Positions 11,164-23,500 of a stretch of DNA of 64,000 nucleotides are shown in pieces. A program made the position numbers and the translations under genes. Source of the stretch: Astrocystis sublimbata (Eukaryota; Ascomycota; Sordariomycetes; Xylariales; Xylariaceae); the NCBI GenBank assembly GCA_022453515.1, contig JAJNNY010000036.1:1-64000 (forward strand). The letters run 5' to 3'. The notes below the pieces were generated by a model, which was given only the letters and a program-made list of their open reading frames with translations, had not been told where the DNA came from and ran no database searches. How positions within the stretch are numbered: the stretch's first letter is position 1; each line of letters opens with the position of its first letter.

Positions 11164-11379
11164 TCCAATCCACTTAATACATGCCTCAAGTCCGGTCATT
11201 CGCATCCAATCGACTGTATATGGGACGCAAGAGCGCCTCGGATCCAACTCCAAAATGTATGACACTAACTCTTCTATATGTCACCACCACCGGCCTGTAT
11301 TAACTCGAGTAAGCGTCGACTGCCGAGCGATACTACCACCGAGCCTTTGCTAAAGGAATAGAAGCCCGTGTTCGCGACT

Positions 11380-11839
11380 CGACCGCTACCCGCCTTCTGG
11401 AACAACCTGTCCCAGATCCTCATGACGAGAAGCGCCTTGCGAGGGCTGGATAGAAGAAACACTGCTGTTTTATCACCCACGATAGCTCTCCGCCCTCGTC
11501 CGTCTTGTCGACCTAGTATTACGCGGAAGGCTGCCCGTGTACCTATAGAGCCCGCTACGCAATATTTGGGCCATTCTAGTTTGGCCGAATCAGGGTAGAG
11601 TAAAAGCTTTAGCGAGATGTGGAGTTTCAGAAGGCAAACAGATCGTTAATATAAGATGAACATAGCCCATTGGCATCTCCAGATGACCCAGCTTCAAGCT
11701 TTGTCTCTAGCCAATGGACGCTAACGCAATTCCGTCTCGACTCTAATCCCGCGTCCTCTTTTAGCAACTCTAACACTTCTGCGGATGAACTAGCGTTAGA
11801 GGTGCCCTCAGCAAAACGCACCAGACGCCGCGGGCGATA
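11380..11839 (+). pseudogene. Degenerate relic with LPAFW-type motif
   Basis: From about 11380 the frame reads TRPLPAFWNNLSQILMTRSA and then LRGLDRRN, matching the motif at 55697-55620 on the minus strand (LPPAFWDGLS..., IRELIRRN). That motif is remembered as common in fungal hypothetical proteins that often accompany DUF7924-like sequences. After stops, a second coding-like piece at about 11652-11839 is Ser/Asp-rich and ends SAKRTRRRGR with TAG at 11837-11839. No intact gene can be drawn and no function is claimed. Confidence 0.5.
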
Positions 11840-13525
11840 GTCTGCTGATATAGATTCAGAGGTGTAGGCGTAGGTGTATAATTAGTATGAACAAAGTCGT
11901 GGCCATGGCGTATATAATCCACCAACAGTATTGCAAACATAGTGTGCTACGTAAGAAAAAAAGACGCATATACATATTGGCAAGCTACAGAAATAAGATC
12001 AACGAATTATAGAAAAGATATAAAGCCGAAGGAAGCTCTACAGAAGACCTGTTGATGGAAGAAGCCGGCGCTTGTATTATAGTAGCCCTATTATCCACCA
12101 CCGCGAACACGAGCAGCAAGCGCCCTACCCTCGGCACGAGCGAAAGCGATAGCGGCGATGGCCCGTTGGAGTGCGAAATGAACTGCACCATCACCGCGGA
12201 GGAAATAGCCGTGAACGCGCGCCCCCAACGCCCCAGAGCTCGTCCGAACATAGGGTACAGGGAGCTGGACCACTTCCCTCACCTTAAGTAATAACCGATT
12301 TCATATGGCAATCGGCACAGAAACCGCTAGTACGCGAGACAACGGAAGGCAATCGGGCTTCATAAGGTCTGGTATAATGTACTGAGCACGCTTCGTAGTA
12401 GCGAAGCGTTGCCCAGGAGGGTGGCCAGGCGTGCTAGGCATGCTCTTGTAGGATAGTAACGGAGCTGGAGCTAGCGTTCCTATCTGCCCTCCACTTACTA
12501 CCTACCTACTATTACTGTCTTTTCATTACTATAGTTGCGGCCCTTTAATAAGCTACGAAGTACTGAACATCATTCACCCATAGGGCGGTAACCACGGTCC
12601 ACGGCCAGTCTTATTTTTACTTATCATCTTATATATATAGCCGCGCGCCCTGCAGGGAGAGGGGATTGCTACAAGAGCGCTACAGCGGCCATCGGCTAGA
12701 ATTGCTTGATACGAGACACTGTATTCGTAGCCAGGCACGCCCTATGCCCTACGGGAGGTTTTAGGGAAGGGAATTCATTTCATAAACCTTTCCAGAAAGC
12801 CTTTCTAGAAAATAGATAGGACTAGGTTTTTTCTTTTTTCTTTAGGCACCGGTTTCTTATAAGCCAACTTCAATCTTAGGTCCGTATTATTATAAGGTTT
12901 TTATAGCTAATCATACCAAACATCATCGCCTTTATAATTACCGTAGCGGTAGTGCCCCTTCTATGACAGGGGGAGTGGGCCTAATATGCTCACCCAAAGT
13001 GACATGATGTGATAACCACCGAGGCCGTAAAAGACACTAAAATCAAGGTAAAAAGACGCGAAAATACACATGTAAAAGCTATCCTGTATGATGAACGTAA
13101 AACTGACTGCATGGGTACGACAGACCATTTACTATGCTTAGTTAACGGTTAAAACCTGTTAGAACTGTTTTGAAGACCGTTTCACTTTGCATAAATAATG
13201 CACAAATGCACACAGGGCAGCTCCGCAGTCACCTGACTGATAGCTGGCTGAGCCGAGCCTGAGAAAAAGCGGCAAGTGCGCTAAGCCGAGTTCGCTGCAT
13301 ACTTGGCATTTGGTAAAACGAGCTACCTTATTCCCTAGTGGTGGGGAATCTAACACTACGACGTTCAGGTAATATCCTCCAACACCACAAATCCATAGCT
13401 GTACACCTGTCATAGAGAAACTGTGACAACCACCACAAGAACGGCCCATTCGTAGTTGTACACCCTTTACAGATAAATCATCCCATCACTATGTGACACT
13501 CATCCTCGTACCATGGCATTGGATC
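11840..13525. other. Degenerate intergenic region
   Basis: No gene is recognised. An open stretch at 12052-12291 (79 codons) has acidic/Ser-Thr and Arg-Pro-rich composition without family likeness. Another on the minus strand at 13159-13449 is Cys/Gly-rich but resembles nothing known. The region probably contains decayed repeat sequence between the relic zone and the MMS19 gene. Confidence 0.45.
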
Positions 13526-16500
13526 CTAATCCAGCTTCTCCCACGCCTGTCTAGCCTCGCGCGCCACCTGCCGGATCTCTCTCACCGGATCAGCGCAGGC
13601 GTAGGCAAGCGGACGTAGGAGATTCTTGCGCAGCGGTAGGAGGTGGTGTAGTTCGTATTTGTTCTCCGTCAGTTTGCGCAAGAACTGCAGAACGTACAAG
13701 CGCGTCTTCATAGCGCTGGGATCCGAAGGGCTGCTCTCATAAGCTCTCCCTATGTACCCATCAATTGGCCCTTGTTGACCACTCTCGGGAATTGAGTAGT
13801 ATTTGATAACAAGCGCCTCTTGATACATCTTGACTAAACCCTCGACCAAGGCCTTGAGATGGCCCAGGAGCTCGGCCGCCTCGGCCTCGAGGATGGCGTT
13901 GAGCACGGTGAGCAGAGATAGCGTCTCCACGCCCACCTGGAATGTCGACAGCGACCGGATCGCGATGCGCGTGATTGTGGTGACTTGCGAGGCGTAGACG
14001 TTGTAATTGAGATGCTGCAGCATGGAGAAGAGACCCACGGCGCGGTGCATCGCTTCGACTGGACCCACCTCCTCCTCGGCAAGGTACGGCGCCACAGCTC
14101 CATGAAAGAACCATCCCAAGCCGAGTTTCCTCACACATGCGTGGTTGGCTTTCGACAAATAGTCTCGGGGCGCCACAAGTCGACCTAGAGCACGCGCGAA
14201 GACCCTTCCTTCCGCGAAAGCTGTGAAGCAGCACCTGATCACTTCTATGAGGAGAGCGTGCTCGGTACGTCCACTATGTGGACGTACGATGTCGCCAGCG
14301 AGGTAATCGAGGATGAAACTGAATATTCGGACGTTAGAGGCAGCATTGGTAAGGGCCATGTGAGCACACGCCACATCCTTCAAGACCTGTGAGAGTGAGT
14401 TCTGGGTATCAGATCTCGCAGTAGGCACCAAGGACTCCGAGCTCGCATTGAACTTGTTCGACAGTACACACAATAGCCTGCCCATTCTGCGTCCAACTTG
14501 TGTGGAAAACGTCGCGGAAACATGCGTGAGAATGCCCACTAAACTGTTGATAGTATTCGCGTGTACCTGGAGCCGTTCCATTAGTAAATGTCGAGTTGGG
14601 ATGAGCAAGCGTAAAAACTCACCTCAGGTTTCATCACCCCAGGCCATAGGCCTTCCATGATTCCTAATGTCAATGGTGCCATTCGACAATTATTAGCGGG
14701 ATTGATGCCTTGCATTATCCACTCTGCCGGTTCAGGCTCAGGGTCGTTTCGATGGTCTTTCCAGTGGAACATGAGGAAGGCAGCAGTGTCCAATCCGAGA
14801 GCTTCCTGTTCTTGCTCACTAAAGACTCTGACAACCGATGTTGCCAATGCTCCTAAGTTTGACAAAAACATGTCCTGTTGGGTAACCAGCCTTGTGACTT
14901 CCGACTCCATGTCCTCACTCAGAGATAGGAGAGTGCTTTCATATGTGCCATCATAACGACGATTCACTTTTGTAAATCGGCGGTATAACTGCTGGACAAC
15001 AAAGAGGCAGTATATACGTCGAGGGCGCCCAGGACCTATATCTAAGGCTTCCAAGGCTTCTATCTTGCCAGCATGGCTGTGATGGAGTTGAGGAGCATCG
15101 CTTTCCTCGAATTGTCGCATGCAATCCTGTAACACAGCTGGACTCGTATCCCATTTCAATGATTGCTCGAGAGCACTATTGACTGCTACATGGATCGCCT
15201 GGATGATAGAGCAGAGAAAAGAGGGATCTGCCTTTTGGGATAACATCCATTGTAGGCATTGCAACAGAGTATTGATCAAGGCTGCCTCATGAAGCCAAGA
15301 TGCGTCTGCATTGAGACTGCTTGAATGGCATACATTGCACAAAGCAAGAGAAACATTGTAGATCTGGGTACTCAGGTCATCCGGCTGGGGTTCCATTTGG
15401 TATGCCTTTTCAATAGCCGCCATGAATTGTACGAGAAGATGCCGAAACGATGGTGGGTATGACAACACCGCACTCGATAGCGCGTCTTCGCCTGCATCGA
15501 GCAGACCTTGAGGCACCCAGTCGTCCGACTTGGAAAAGAATTTCGGGCCTTTGAGAGGGCAAGCGATTACTGGCTTCGCAAGTATGTCAAGGATGGTTTT
15601 ACATGTAGAGTTGGAACATAATCGTCGCCTGGGGCCGAGTCCACTAGATGTTTGGCCAATTAGAGCACCTAAGCCTTCCATAGCCGCTTGTAAGAGGTCA
15701 ACATGTTCTGTAGGCGATGAAGCCGCAGAATGATCTTCCCAGAAAGGAAGATAGAGGTCATGTAAGAGTGAGTCTCCGAAAAGATCGTCCGAAAGAAGGC
15801 CCACATCCTCGTGTTGAGATTGGTCAGGGTCCTGACTCGGAACAAGATGCAATCGTAGCTTTACTATCGAACTCATCAGCGTTATTAAATGACGCTTATG
15901 CTCAAGCGAACTATTGTTCTTGAGACTTCTCTTGATGTGCTCAAAAGCTCGGGGGACCAGCAACGCAAAAGATTCATGACTTGCGCCAACGGTTGCTACA
16001 AGAAGTCGTCCCGCTTGCGCGGTGTATCTTGGCTCTGATATATCTCCTTCCAGATCTTTCCAGGCATCATTCACGAAGACTTGAAGATCATCTCCATCAA
16101 GCCGCTTCGTAAGTGTCGTCAAGACTTTCAGCGTAGCCTTAACAGTATCTGGTATCTCGCCGTTGCGAACCTCGTACTTGAGAGAACCCCATATTTGATC
16201 TGCGTGAGGCACCACGCTTTGTTTAGGATGGTCGTAATTACTGAGGCATGCATCCAGGGTCGACAAGATGTCCACCTTGACTGCTACGGTCATGTCGACC
16301 TTGTCCAGCTTCTCAACGAGGAAAGGAATGCATAGACTAGCCGCGCGACGGTGTGCACAGAAGCAAGATCGAAGTGCGAGCTTCAAATCATCGGTGGTAA
16401 CAGTTGGAGTTGTTGCCGAGGGCCGGAGGGAGATGGGGTAGTAAGCGGAAAAGGCCTTGAAGATCTCGGATGTGACGTCTGCCGATGGGTCGAAATCTTG

Positions 16501-17139
16501 CAAAAATGATCTCAAGATTGTAAACCAGATCATCAAGTTTTCGGGGTCTCGCTCATTTCGGCAAAGATTTAAAATGTCCAGCATGAATCCGCCGGTATTG
16601 CCATGTCGATATTCCAGATCATTGATCACAGCCGGAATACCCAAGAGATCGGAAACAAGACGATAGATTTCCAAGCGCGTCGGGGGAGCCTGCAGCTTGA
16701 AATCGTCGCCTAGTTTACATACGCCTTGTATGATATCGCCGCCGAGAGTGGGCTGGAAATGTTTCATAGCCGTAAGCTGCTTTAGAGCCTTGGTAGACGC
16801 AGTGACACCAGCTTTGTGGTCACTATCGAAGAGTGAACAGAAGAAAGTGACGAGGAGTTTTACCTGGTCGGCATTTAGAGTGTCCTCCTTTCGTGAGAGG
16901 ACTTCAAGAGTGCTGGCGAGGAAGTCCAATGCTTTGGCCCGCGAGATAAGATCCTCATTGTCGGAAGAGGACACCCATTGAGATATAGATGCGACCCATT
17001 GTCCGATAGCAACCCTCTTGACGGCAGATATTTCGATTGCTGAGGCAGCTTGCTCGATGATCTGTAGCCCTTTCGCTTCATCGTCTCCGAGCACATACGC
17101 GAACGCAAGTTGGTCGAATTCGGATTTGGGAGCAGCCAT
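13526..17139 (-). CDS. MET18: MMS19/MET18-like cytosolic iron-sulfur targeting protein
   Basis: MMS19 (yeast Met18) is the HEAT-repeat subunit of the CIA targeting complex. It hands Fe-S clusters to DNA polymerases, helicases such as XPD, and other nuclear enzymes; it was first described in nucleotide excision repair and transcription. Two exons: 14623-17139 (839 codons) and 13526-14566 (346 codons), joined across an in-phase 56-base intron (GTGAGT..CAG with a TACTAAT branch-like site), giving 1185 residues. The MMS19 N-domain is recognisable near residues 20-130 (LGDDEAKGLQIIEQA; DQVKLLVTFFCSLFDSDHKA), with alpha-helical HEAT-like sequence throughout. The C-terminus (HHLLPLRKN..., EIRQVAREARQAWEKLD) fits the last MMS19 HEAT repeats. 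The start at 17139 (MAAPKSEFDQLA) directly precedes the conserved N-domain. It is divergent from MTD1, 1.16 kb away. Confidence 0.86.
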
Positions 17140-18297
17140 CTTTGAGGTAGTCGATTACCATCCAACGCAAAGCTTATCCGGCCGTAGATGTAGACTTATT
17201 CAGATGATGCCCTCCCTAGAACAGTCCCGTCTCCATGGCGAAGGTCTGGGGAAGCAACAACTGTTCATCTATTGTTGTGGAGAGCAGCGCGTTAACATGT
17301 GCGAGGTGTGACTTAGAGGTCCAACCTTCAAGGATGCTAGCTCAATCACATTACGACCTCGGAGGTACTTGGACAACCCCGCGGCAGAGCACTGAGATAA
17401 GCAATGGGGGGTGCGTCACTCGACATTATCACATCGTTATCGGAGGCTCAAAGATGGCACTATACCTAAAGAGGTAAGAGGGGCAGTAGCTGTAGTCTGG
17501 TGTGCCCCTCTTGCGGCAACAAAAATAAACGAAACGTCCGTAGTGTAATAGCAAGCGTCCTAAAACTCGAGCGTAAAACATACCTACTTGATGTGAATTA
17601 AGAATGTTTAATACCTCATAGATGGGTATATTTTCTTGCAGTGACCTATGCTGTTGTTCTAATTATTCATTAGTGATAAATAATAGCACACCCATCGAAG
17701 ATGGAAGAACGTGGTATTGCATCTTTTGCAAGAGCTAGTTGTCGTAATGTGGTCGTAATTAATTATGGCACCACCTGCCCACCTTCTGGTGCCTGACTGA
17801 GGTACGTTCTAAAAATTTTCTCCTGCTGGTTTCGATTACGGAAAAAAAGTTCCAAGTCCGTGGGTAGGGTGCTCACGTAACACTCCGATTCGCAAACGCT
17901 GTCTTGGTAGGTATTTCAGCTCCGTACCCAATTAGGTAGGCCTATTTGATCGCTATTTCGTGTTGTAATTGCCGCGGTTCCTCTTGACTGTACGAGCCCG
18001 ACTTTCCGCGCCTCAAGCTCGTTCAATTCTCGTTTGTGTGCCTACTTGTCTCTACCGTTGACATCCTAACTGAAACGCGCACCTAGTCGTGCCGTAGTTA
18101 TTAACTTGTACGGTAAAGAAATTTCCATTGCGTCGCGGGCGCGTTTGGTGGGGCTTCAACAGGTAACAAATCCCACTCTCCTGCGACCACTCTATCTGTA
18201 TCTCAGCACTCGACCACAATCGGTTGCTATGGACAGGAATCATCAGGTCTCTTCAATTGCAGCTTCTTGCGCTAATGTGAAATTCCCATAGGACAAG
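17140..18297. promoter_or_regulatory. Shared divergent upstream region of MMS19 and MTD1
   Basis: About 1.16 kb lies between the divergent start codons. No coding sequence is supported. Pyrimidine-rich and AT-rich patches occur, but no specific operator was identified. The stretch at 18000-18297 probably holds the MTD1 promoter and leader. Confidence 0.4.
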
Positions 18298-19450
18298 ATG
18301 GCGTCTCATCAAGATGTACCCAAGACCTGCAAGGTCATAATGGCCGAGACCATTGCCAAGGGCCTGCTTTCAGAAGTCAAGGATACCTTGAAGTCGATAC
18401 AGCAAGAGACTGATGGAAAACCAACCCTTGTCGCGTTTCTGGCCAACGGCGATCCAGCTGCGGTGAAATACGCAGAGTGGTCTAAGAAGACATGCGAGGA
18501 AAAGTAACGTCTTCCCAACTGGTCCTGCTTCACCTTTGAGCTTTGATCACTCACACCCTGCATTGCAGTGGCTTTCACTTCGACTTGCGCCAAGTCGAGA
18601 AGGAGACACTGGAAGAAGACATCATGGCCGCCAATGATGACAACGAAGTGGATGGCATCATTGTCTACTATCCCATCTTTCCTGGCAATCAGGCCCACGA
18701 CAGATACATCCAGGAGACTGTTTCCCTCGCCAAGGATGTTGAAGGTCTTTGCCACAAGCACATCTCTAATATGTACCACAACATCCGGTACTTGGACCCT
18801 CAGCAGAAATTGAAGAAGTCCATATTACCCTGCACGCCGCTCGCCGTCGTCAAGATTCTGGAGTTTCTCCAGATCTACAACTCGATCCTGCCTCACGGCA
18901 ACCGGTTATTCGGCAAGACCATAACCGTCATCAACCGATCCGAAGTCAACGGCCGCCCACTAGCTGCGCTTCTGGCCAACGACGGCGCAACGGTATACTC
19001 CGTCGATCTCACAGGTACTCAGGTCTTTACCCGTGGTCAAGGTATCCGCCAGCCCCGTCATCAGGTCCAGGACAAGGAGGGCTGGACTCTAGAGCAGTGT
19101 GTACCCATCAGCGATGTGATCATTGGCGGCGTACCGTCAGAAAACTACAAGATCCCTACCGAGCTTGTCCGGGACGGCGCAGTGTGCATCAATTTCTCAT
19201 CGTATCGAAACTTCGATGGTCCTGCCGTGAAGGAGAAGGCTTCGATATACGTCCCGTCCGTCGGAAAGGTCACCATTGCCGTGTTGTTGAGAAATCTAGT
19301 CGTATGCGACCTCCTCCCTGTTTTTTATTGTTGAGAAGAAATACATGCTAACATCTGAGATACCAGCGCCTAATTGCGAACCGCCCATCCGCACAAATGG
19401 CCTCCGAGAGCACACTGAAAGCCAAGAGCGAAGCTTTCGTCGAGGGTTAA
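18298..19450 (+). CDS. MTD1: NAD-dependent 5,10-methylenetetrahydrofolate dehydrogenase
   Basis: Cytosolic enzyme of one-carbon metabolism that oxidises 5,10-methylene-THF to methenyl-THF with NAD+, feeding purine synthesis. Three exons (18298-18503, 18569-19301 and 19367-19450) give 340 residues, close to yeast Mtd1. Introns are 65 and 65 bases with canonical ends, and both junctions restore family sequence (CEEN|GFHFDLRQVE; RNLV|RLIANRPS). Diagnostic stretches include FLANGDPAAVKYAEWSKKT, YYPIF, SILPCTPLAVVKILEF, the Rossmann-type VINRSEVNGRPLAALLANDG, and GVPSENYKIPTE. The start ATG follows an A-rich purine context (GACAAGATGG). Exon 2 contains a short Gly/Gln/Arg-rich region (FTRGQGIRQPRHQ) where the family varies. 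Confidence 0.95.
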
Positions 19451-20550
19451 TTGATAGAACAATTACTTTGAGCATATAACAATTTGTATGTCTGCTGTAG
19501 CCAGTCATGCCGCACCCATTCGGTCTTTCGATCACATCCAATTCATGTTAGTCTTTAGGGAATAGATATAATAGATGGTCAGAAAATTTCTTCACATGCC
19601 TTATCTTGGTATAAGTATCTGATGGCAATCGAAAGATTATGAACATTCATGACATGAATCACCAGTGACTCCGTCATACACCCTCTCAGATGTCCTCTGC
19701 CATATCCACGGACATGCAAACACATGCATCCTTCACGTTCCTCTGAAGATTCTTAAACGGGCGATACAAACGAGTGCAGTAGAAAAGGAGCCCCAATGGA
19801 GCGACGATCAATCATACTACTGTCTCACGCGAATTATCAGAGACGATCTCGATCCATCAAGGTGGATGTTCTGCCTGGCCTGCCTGGTTTAACTTAATAG
19901 TATCAACACGCGAAGTCACAAGACCACGCGAGGAAAAGGTGGCAGCCCCTGTCAACCTCTAGGCTCCAGTGGGGATGCCTGATTGTAGCCTGACGACGGC
20001 GCGCTAAGCTCAGCGCTTCAACGTGTTTTGGTGGGGAGACCCCTCCTCGCCTCCAAGCATGCCGAGCTTGCCTAGTCGTCCAGGGTTAGCTACGTCGATG
20101 CACTAACCTCAGGTCGTGCACTCTACCTACCTGGTAGTTCTCCTTGTTCCGAAATCCGCGGTTTACGGACCTAGATGCGGTGAGCCAGAGTCCCAATCAA
20201 TTGGCGTTGATGAGTTGTTCGCAGGTTACAATGGAAATAGTATCGTTATATAAAGAAGCTGGTCCTCGCTCTTCTCCTGCTTCGCTATGTTGTCTGGACT
20301 ACAACGCCGTGATTTCTGTACCACCAGTCGTCTGCTGCGTGTTACAAGTAGCTATAAGCTAAAGAGCCAATCACCAGCTGCCCTACTATCTGAACATCGC
20401 TTTCTCGGACGTCACTCTAGCCTCCATTTGACTTCTTTTCCCCTTTCAAGCATAAACTCTACTTTACTCTCTCACACAGTAAGAAGTTGGGGACTCAAGA
20501 CCGTACATTGTCATTCTCTCAGTCTCAAAATCTCTCGCCAATCAGCCAAA
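19451..20550. other. Intergenic region upstream of the ankyrin gene
   Basis: No independent gene is supported. It carries the MTD1 3' region and the ankyrin-gene promoter, with CT-rich leader sequence at about 20430-20520. From ATG 20287 an open frame runs in phase into the ankyrin gene at 20551; this is discussed as a possible N-terminal extension. Confidence 0.45.
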
Positions 20551-23500
20551 ATGAATGACTCGCCCCTCCCGAAGCTGACAGCTGCTCACGATGAGCTGGT
20601 CAACCACATTGCAGAACACCCCGATGTATCCATGACCGAGCTGATGGGTCCATATCGCGAATATGAGGCCAAACTCCGTGAGATGTACGCCCAGGAACGT
20701 GACAATCCCATTCTAGACGACCCCTACCTCAATGTTCTACCCCTGTTCACGAAGAACACCCCAGCTATCCAGACTCGGGCTCGTAACCTAGGTCGCGAGA
20801 CTCAGGAGCAGAAGGACCGATACATCATGACCCTTCCTGATGACAAGCGACGCTCCAACGGGTCTCCTGCTGTCGTCGAGTCTCTCAAAGATTTTCGCTA
20901 CAACTTTGGAGTCTTCTCGGAATCGTCCCTGTCCGATATGAACTGGGACAATGTCCTCGCCGCCGGGTCCTCCGTCGTCAACTGTCTCCTTCCCGTACCT
21001 TCCGAGTACATGAAGTCCAAACGAGCTCTGCGTCAATACTACCGTAAGCACAATCATAAATCCCCCGCCTATACGCCTCCAAAAGGGAGGATTATATAAC
21101 TAACGCCTTGATTAGATGAGAAGTTTTGCCCGGCTTCTGATGTTGATTTGTTTCTCTACGGGCTTAACGAAGAGCAGGCAGTGGAGAAGATCAAGGAGAT
21201 TGAGACCCGCATCCGTGATGCTATCCTGTCCGAGGTAACCGTCGTCAGAACTAAGAATGCCATCACCATCTGTAGGTTGTCGATTCTACTGTTGAGTACG
21301 AATCTGACACTGATGTTCCTTTTTCACAGGCAGTCAATACCCTACTCGTCATATACAGGTAAGCAATGTTTCCAACCCCACGTTAACATCACAAGCTCAT
21401 TAGTCTAGGTCGTCCTACGTGTTTACAAGTCTGTCTCTGAGATCCTGACGGGATTTGACATTGACTGCTCTGGTGCTGCATACGATGGCAAGCAGGTCTA
21501 CACCACCCCTCGGGCTCTTGCATCCTACATTACTCAGATCAACCCAATCGACCTCAGTCGGAGAAGCCCTTCGTATGAGAACCGACTGTCCAAGTATAGC
21601 CATCGTAACTTTGAGGTCTATTGGCCTGAGCTTGATCGGTCTCGTGTGGATCCTACGATCTTCGAGCGAAGCTTCCAAAGGACTCTCGGCCTCGCTAGAT
21701 TGCTAGTACTTGAGCGACTGCCTACAACTAATGCTCGTGAGCAGTACCTCAAGAAGAGGAGAGAGGAGCGAGGCCGGCCCGAGCTCGTGAACCGCTTCGA
21801 ATATCGCCTATTCGGCAACATAAAGGATGTTAGTACAGTACTCCAGATTACTGACTTACGGTTCATTGCGCACCATTACGACTAATACATGGGTTGCTGA
21901 CAATGTGCTAGATCCATGAAGATGAGGTTGCGGACTGGGTTGACGAGTCCGAAGTTTCGAGTTACCATACCTTCACGGTGCCTTATGGAGTGAAGTTTCA
22001 CGCAAAGAAAATTGAGAAGCTTTGCTACACCAAGGACTTGTGTAAGCAGGTTTCTAACTCACAGCCCCCTATCAATCGTCATTCGATAATCTCGATGTCC
22101 TATACATCAAAGCTAACAGGTGCCAGTACTCAATGCTGAGTGGAATCAGCCCAAAGAGAGGGAGGTCTATCGTAAGTAATCCTTGAGAATACGTCATACA
22201 TTGAAGACAAAAATTGAGTATTGTATAGTGCATCGCCACCCTGCATTCTTTGGACGCGTTGAGGACGTGAGTTGCCCCAAAAGCGGTACATGGCATAGGC
22301 AGTTCATCTAACGAATCCATACAGGTACTTGGTGACTGCTGCAGTACATGCCCTAAGCCGCAGACCCCAGAAGAGATTGAAATCGCCGAGAAAGAAAGTG
22401 AGATCTATGTCTCTGGAAATGCAACCTTCCGGATCGAGGATCCGGGGCGGCAAGTCAGTAACCGTGTCACTCACAAACGTCAAAGCTGAGTACTAATACT
22501 ACGACTAGCAAATCGGCTCCTTCAACCCCTTGACCGACGATGATTGGACGGAGATGGCTTATGTCGGCAATACGGCTCGTCTTTGCCAAGCCATCGTCGA
22601 TGAGGATCTCGAGCATGTCGAAGACTGGCTATCACAGGAAGGCGCTGATCCCAACACGCGAGATTACACCGGAAGAACTCCGTTGCACTTAGCTGTGACT
22701 AGCTCCAGCCCTGCTATTGTCCAGTGCCTGGTGAATCACGGCGCACGACTCATCGCCCGGATTGCCGACGGGCGAACTGCTCTCCATCTCGCCGCGGCAC
22801 GCGGCAATACCGAAATGGTGAAGATTCTTCTTGAAAAGAGCAATGCCAACGAGGCAGAAGAAGAAGAGAAACAAGACCAACGTCGCAGTGCTCGCATAGA
22901 AGCAAGTGCGGACAAAACTCCGCCGTCTAAGCCTGATCCTGAACTACAAAATGATGACGAAGACGAGGAAGACGGCGAGCTTGTCGATGACGAGTCGTTA
23001 GAGGACGGAGATCAGTCTATGGCTACTGGCTCATTTGTCAAAGTCAATAACAAGGACGAAGCCAAGACGAATGACATTGCGGTACTTGATGAGGACCAGG
23101 TGAGTACTATGGGCTTGAATAACTGCTTTGCATCATATCTAGAGAAATGCGTCAAGCTAACTAAAGTGTTCACAACTAGAATGATCCGGATTTCTACAAG
23201 ATCGACGCCGTTGCCTGGGACTCAAAATGCTCTGCAGTTCACCTTGCCATTCTCGGTGGCCATTGCGATGTAGTCAGGCTACTGTGTCAAGAATTTGGCG
23301 CCGATCCCTTACTTCCTGTCAAATTAGGCGATACATCGTACAACAACCCCAATGGCGCCATTCTCACACTCGTCCTTGCTCTTGCACTTCCTATCGAGAA
23401 AGCAGTCCAGATGTGTGAAACACTTTTGAGTCTTGGTGCTGTCTCTTCACAAGCGGATCCCAGCAGTATCACGGCGTTCCATCGCTATGTCCAAGTGAGT

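Noticed and set aside
13159..13449. Cys/Gly-rich minus-strand open frame (96 codons)
   Set aside because: No metal-binding spacing or homologous motif is recognisable and it lies in degenerate sequence.
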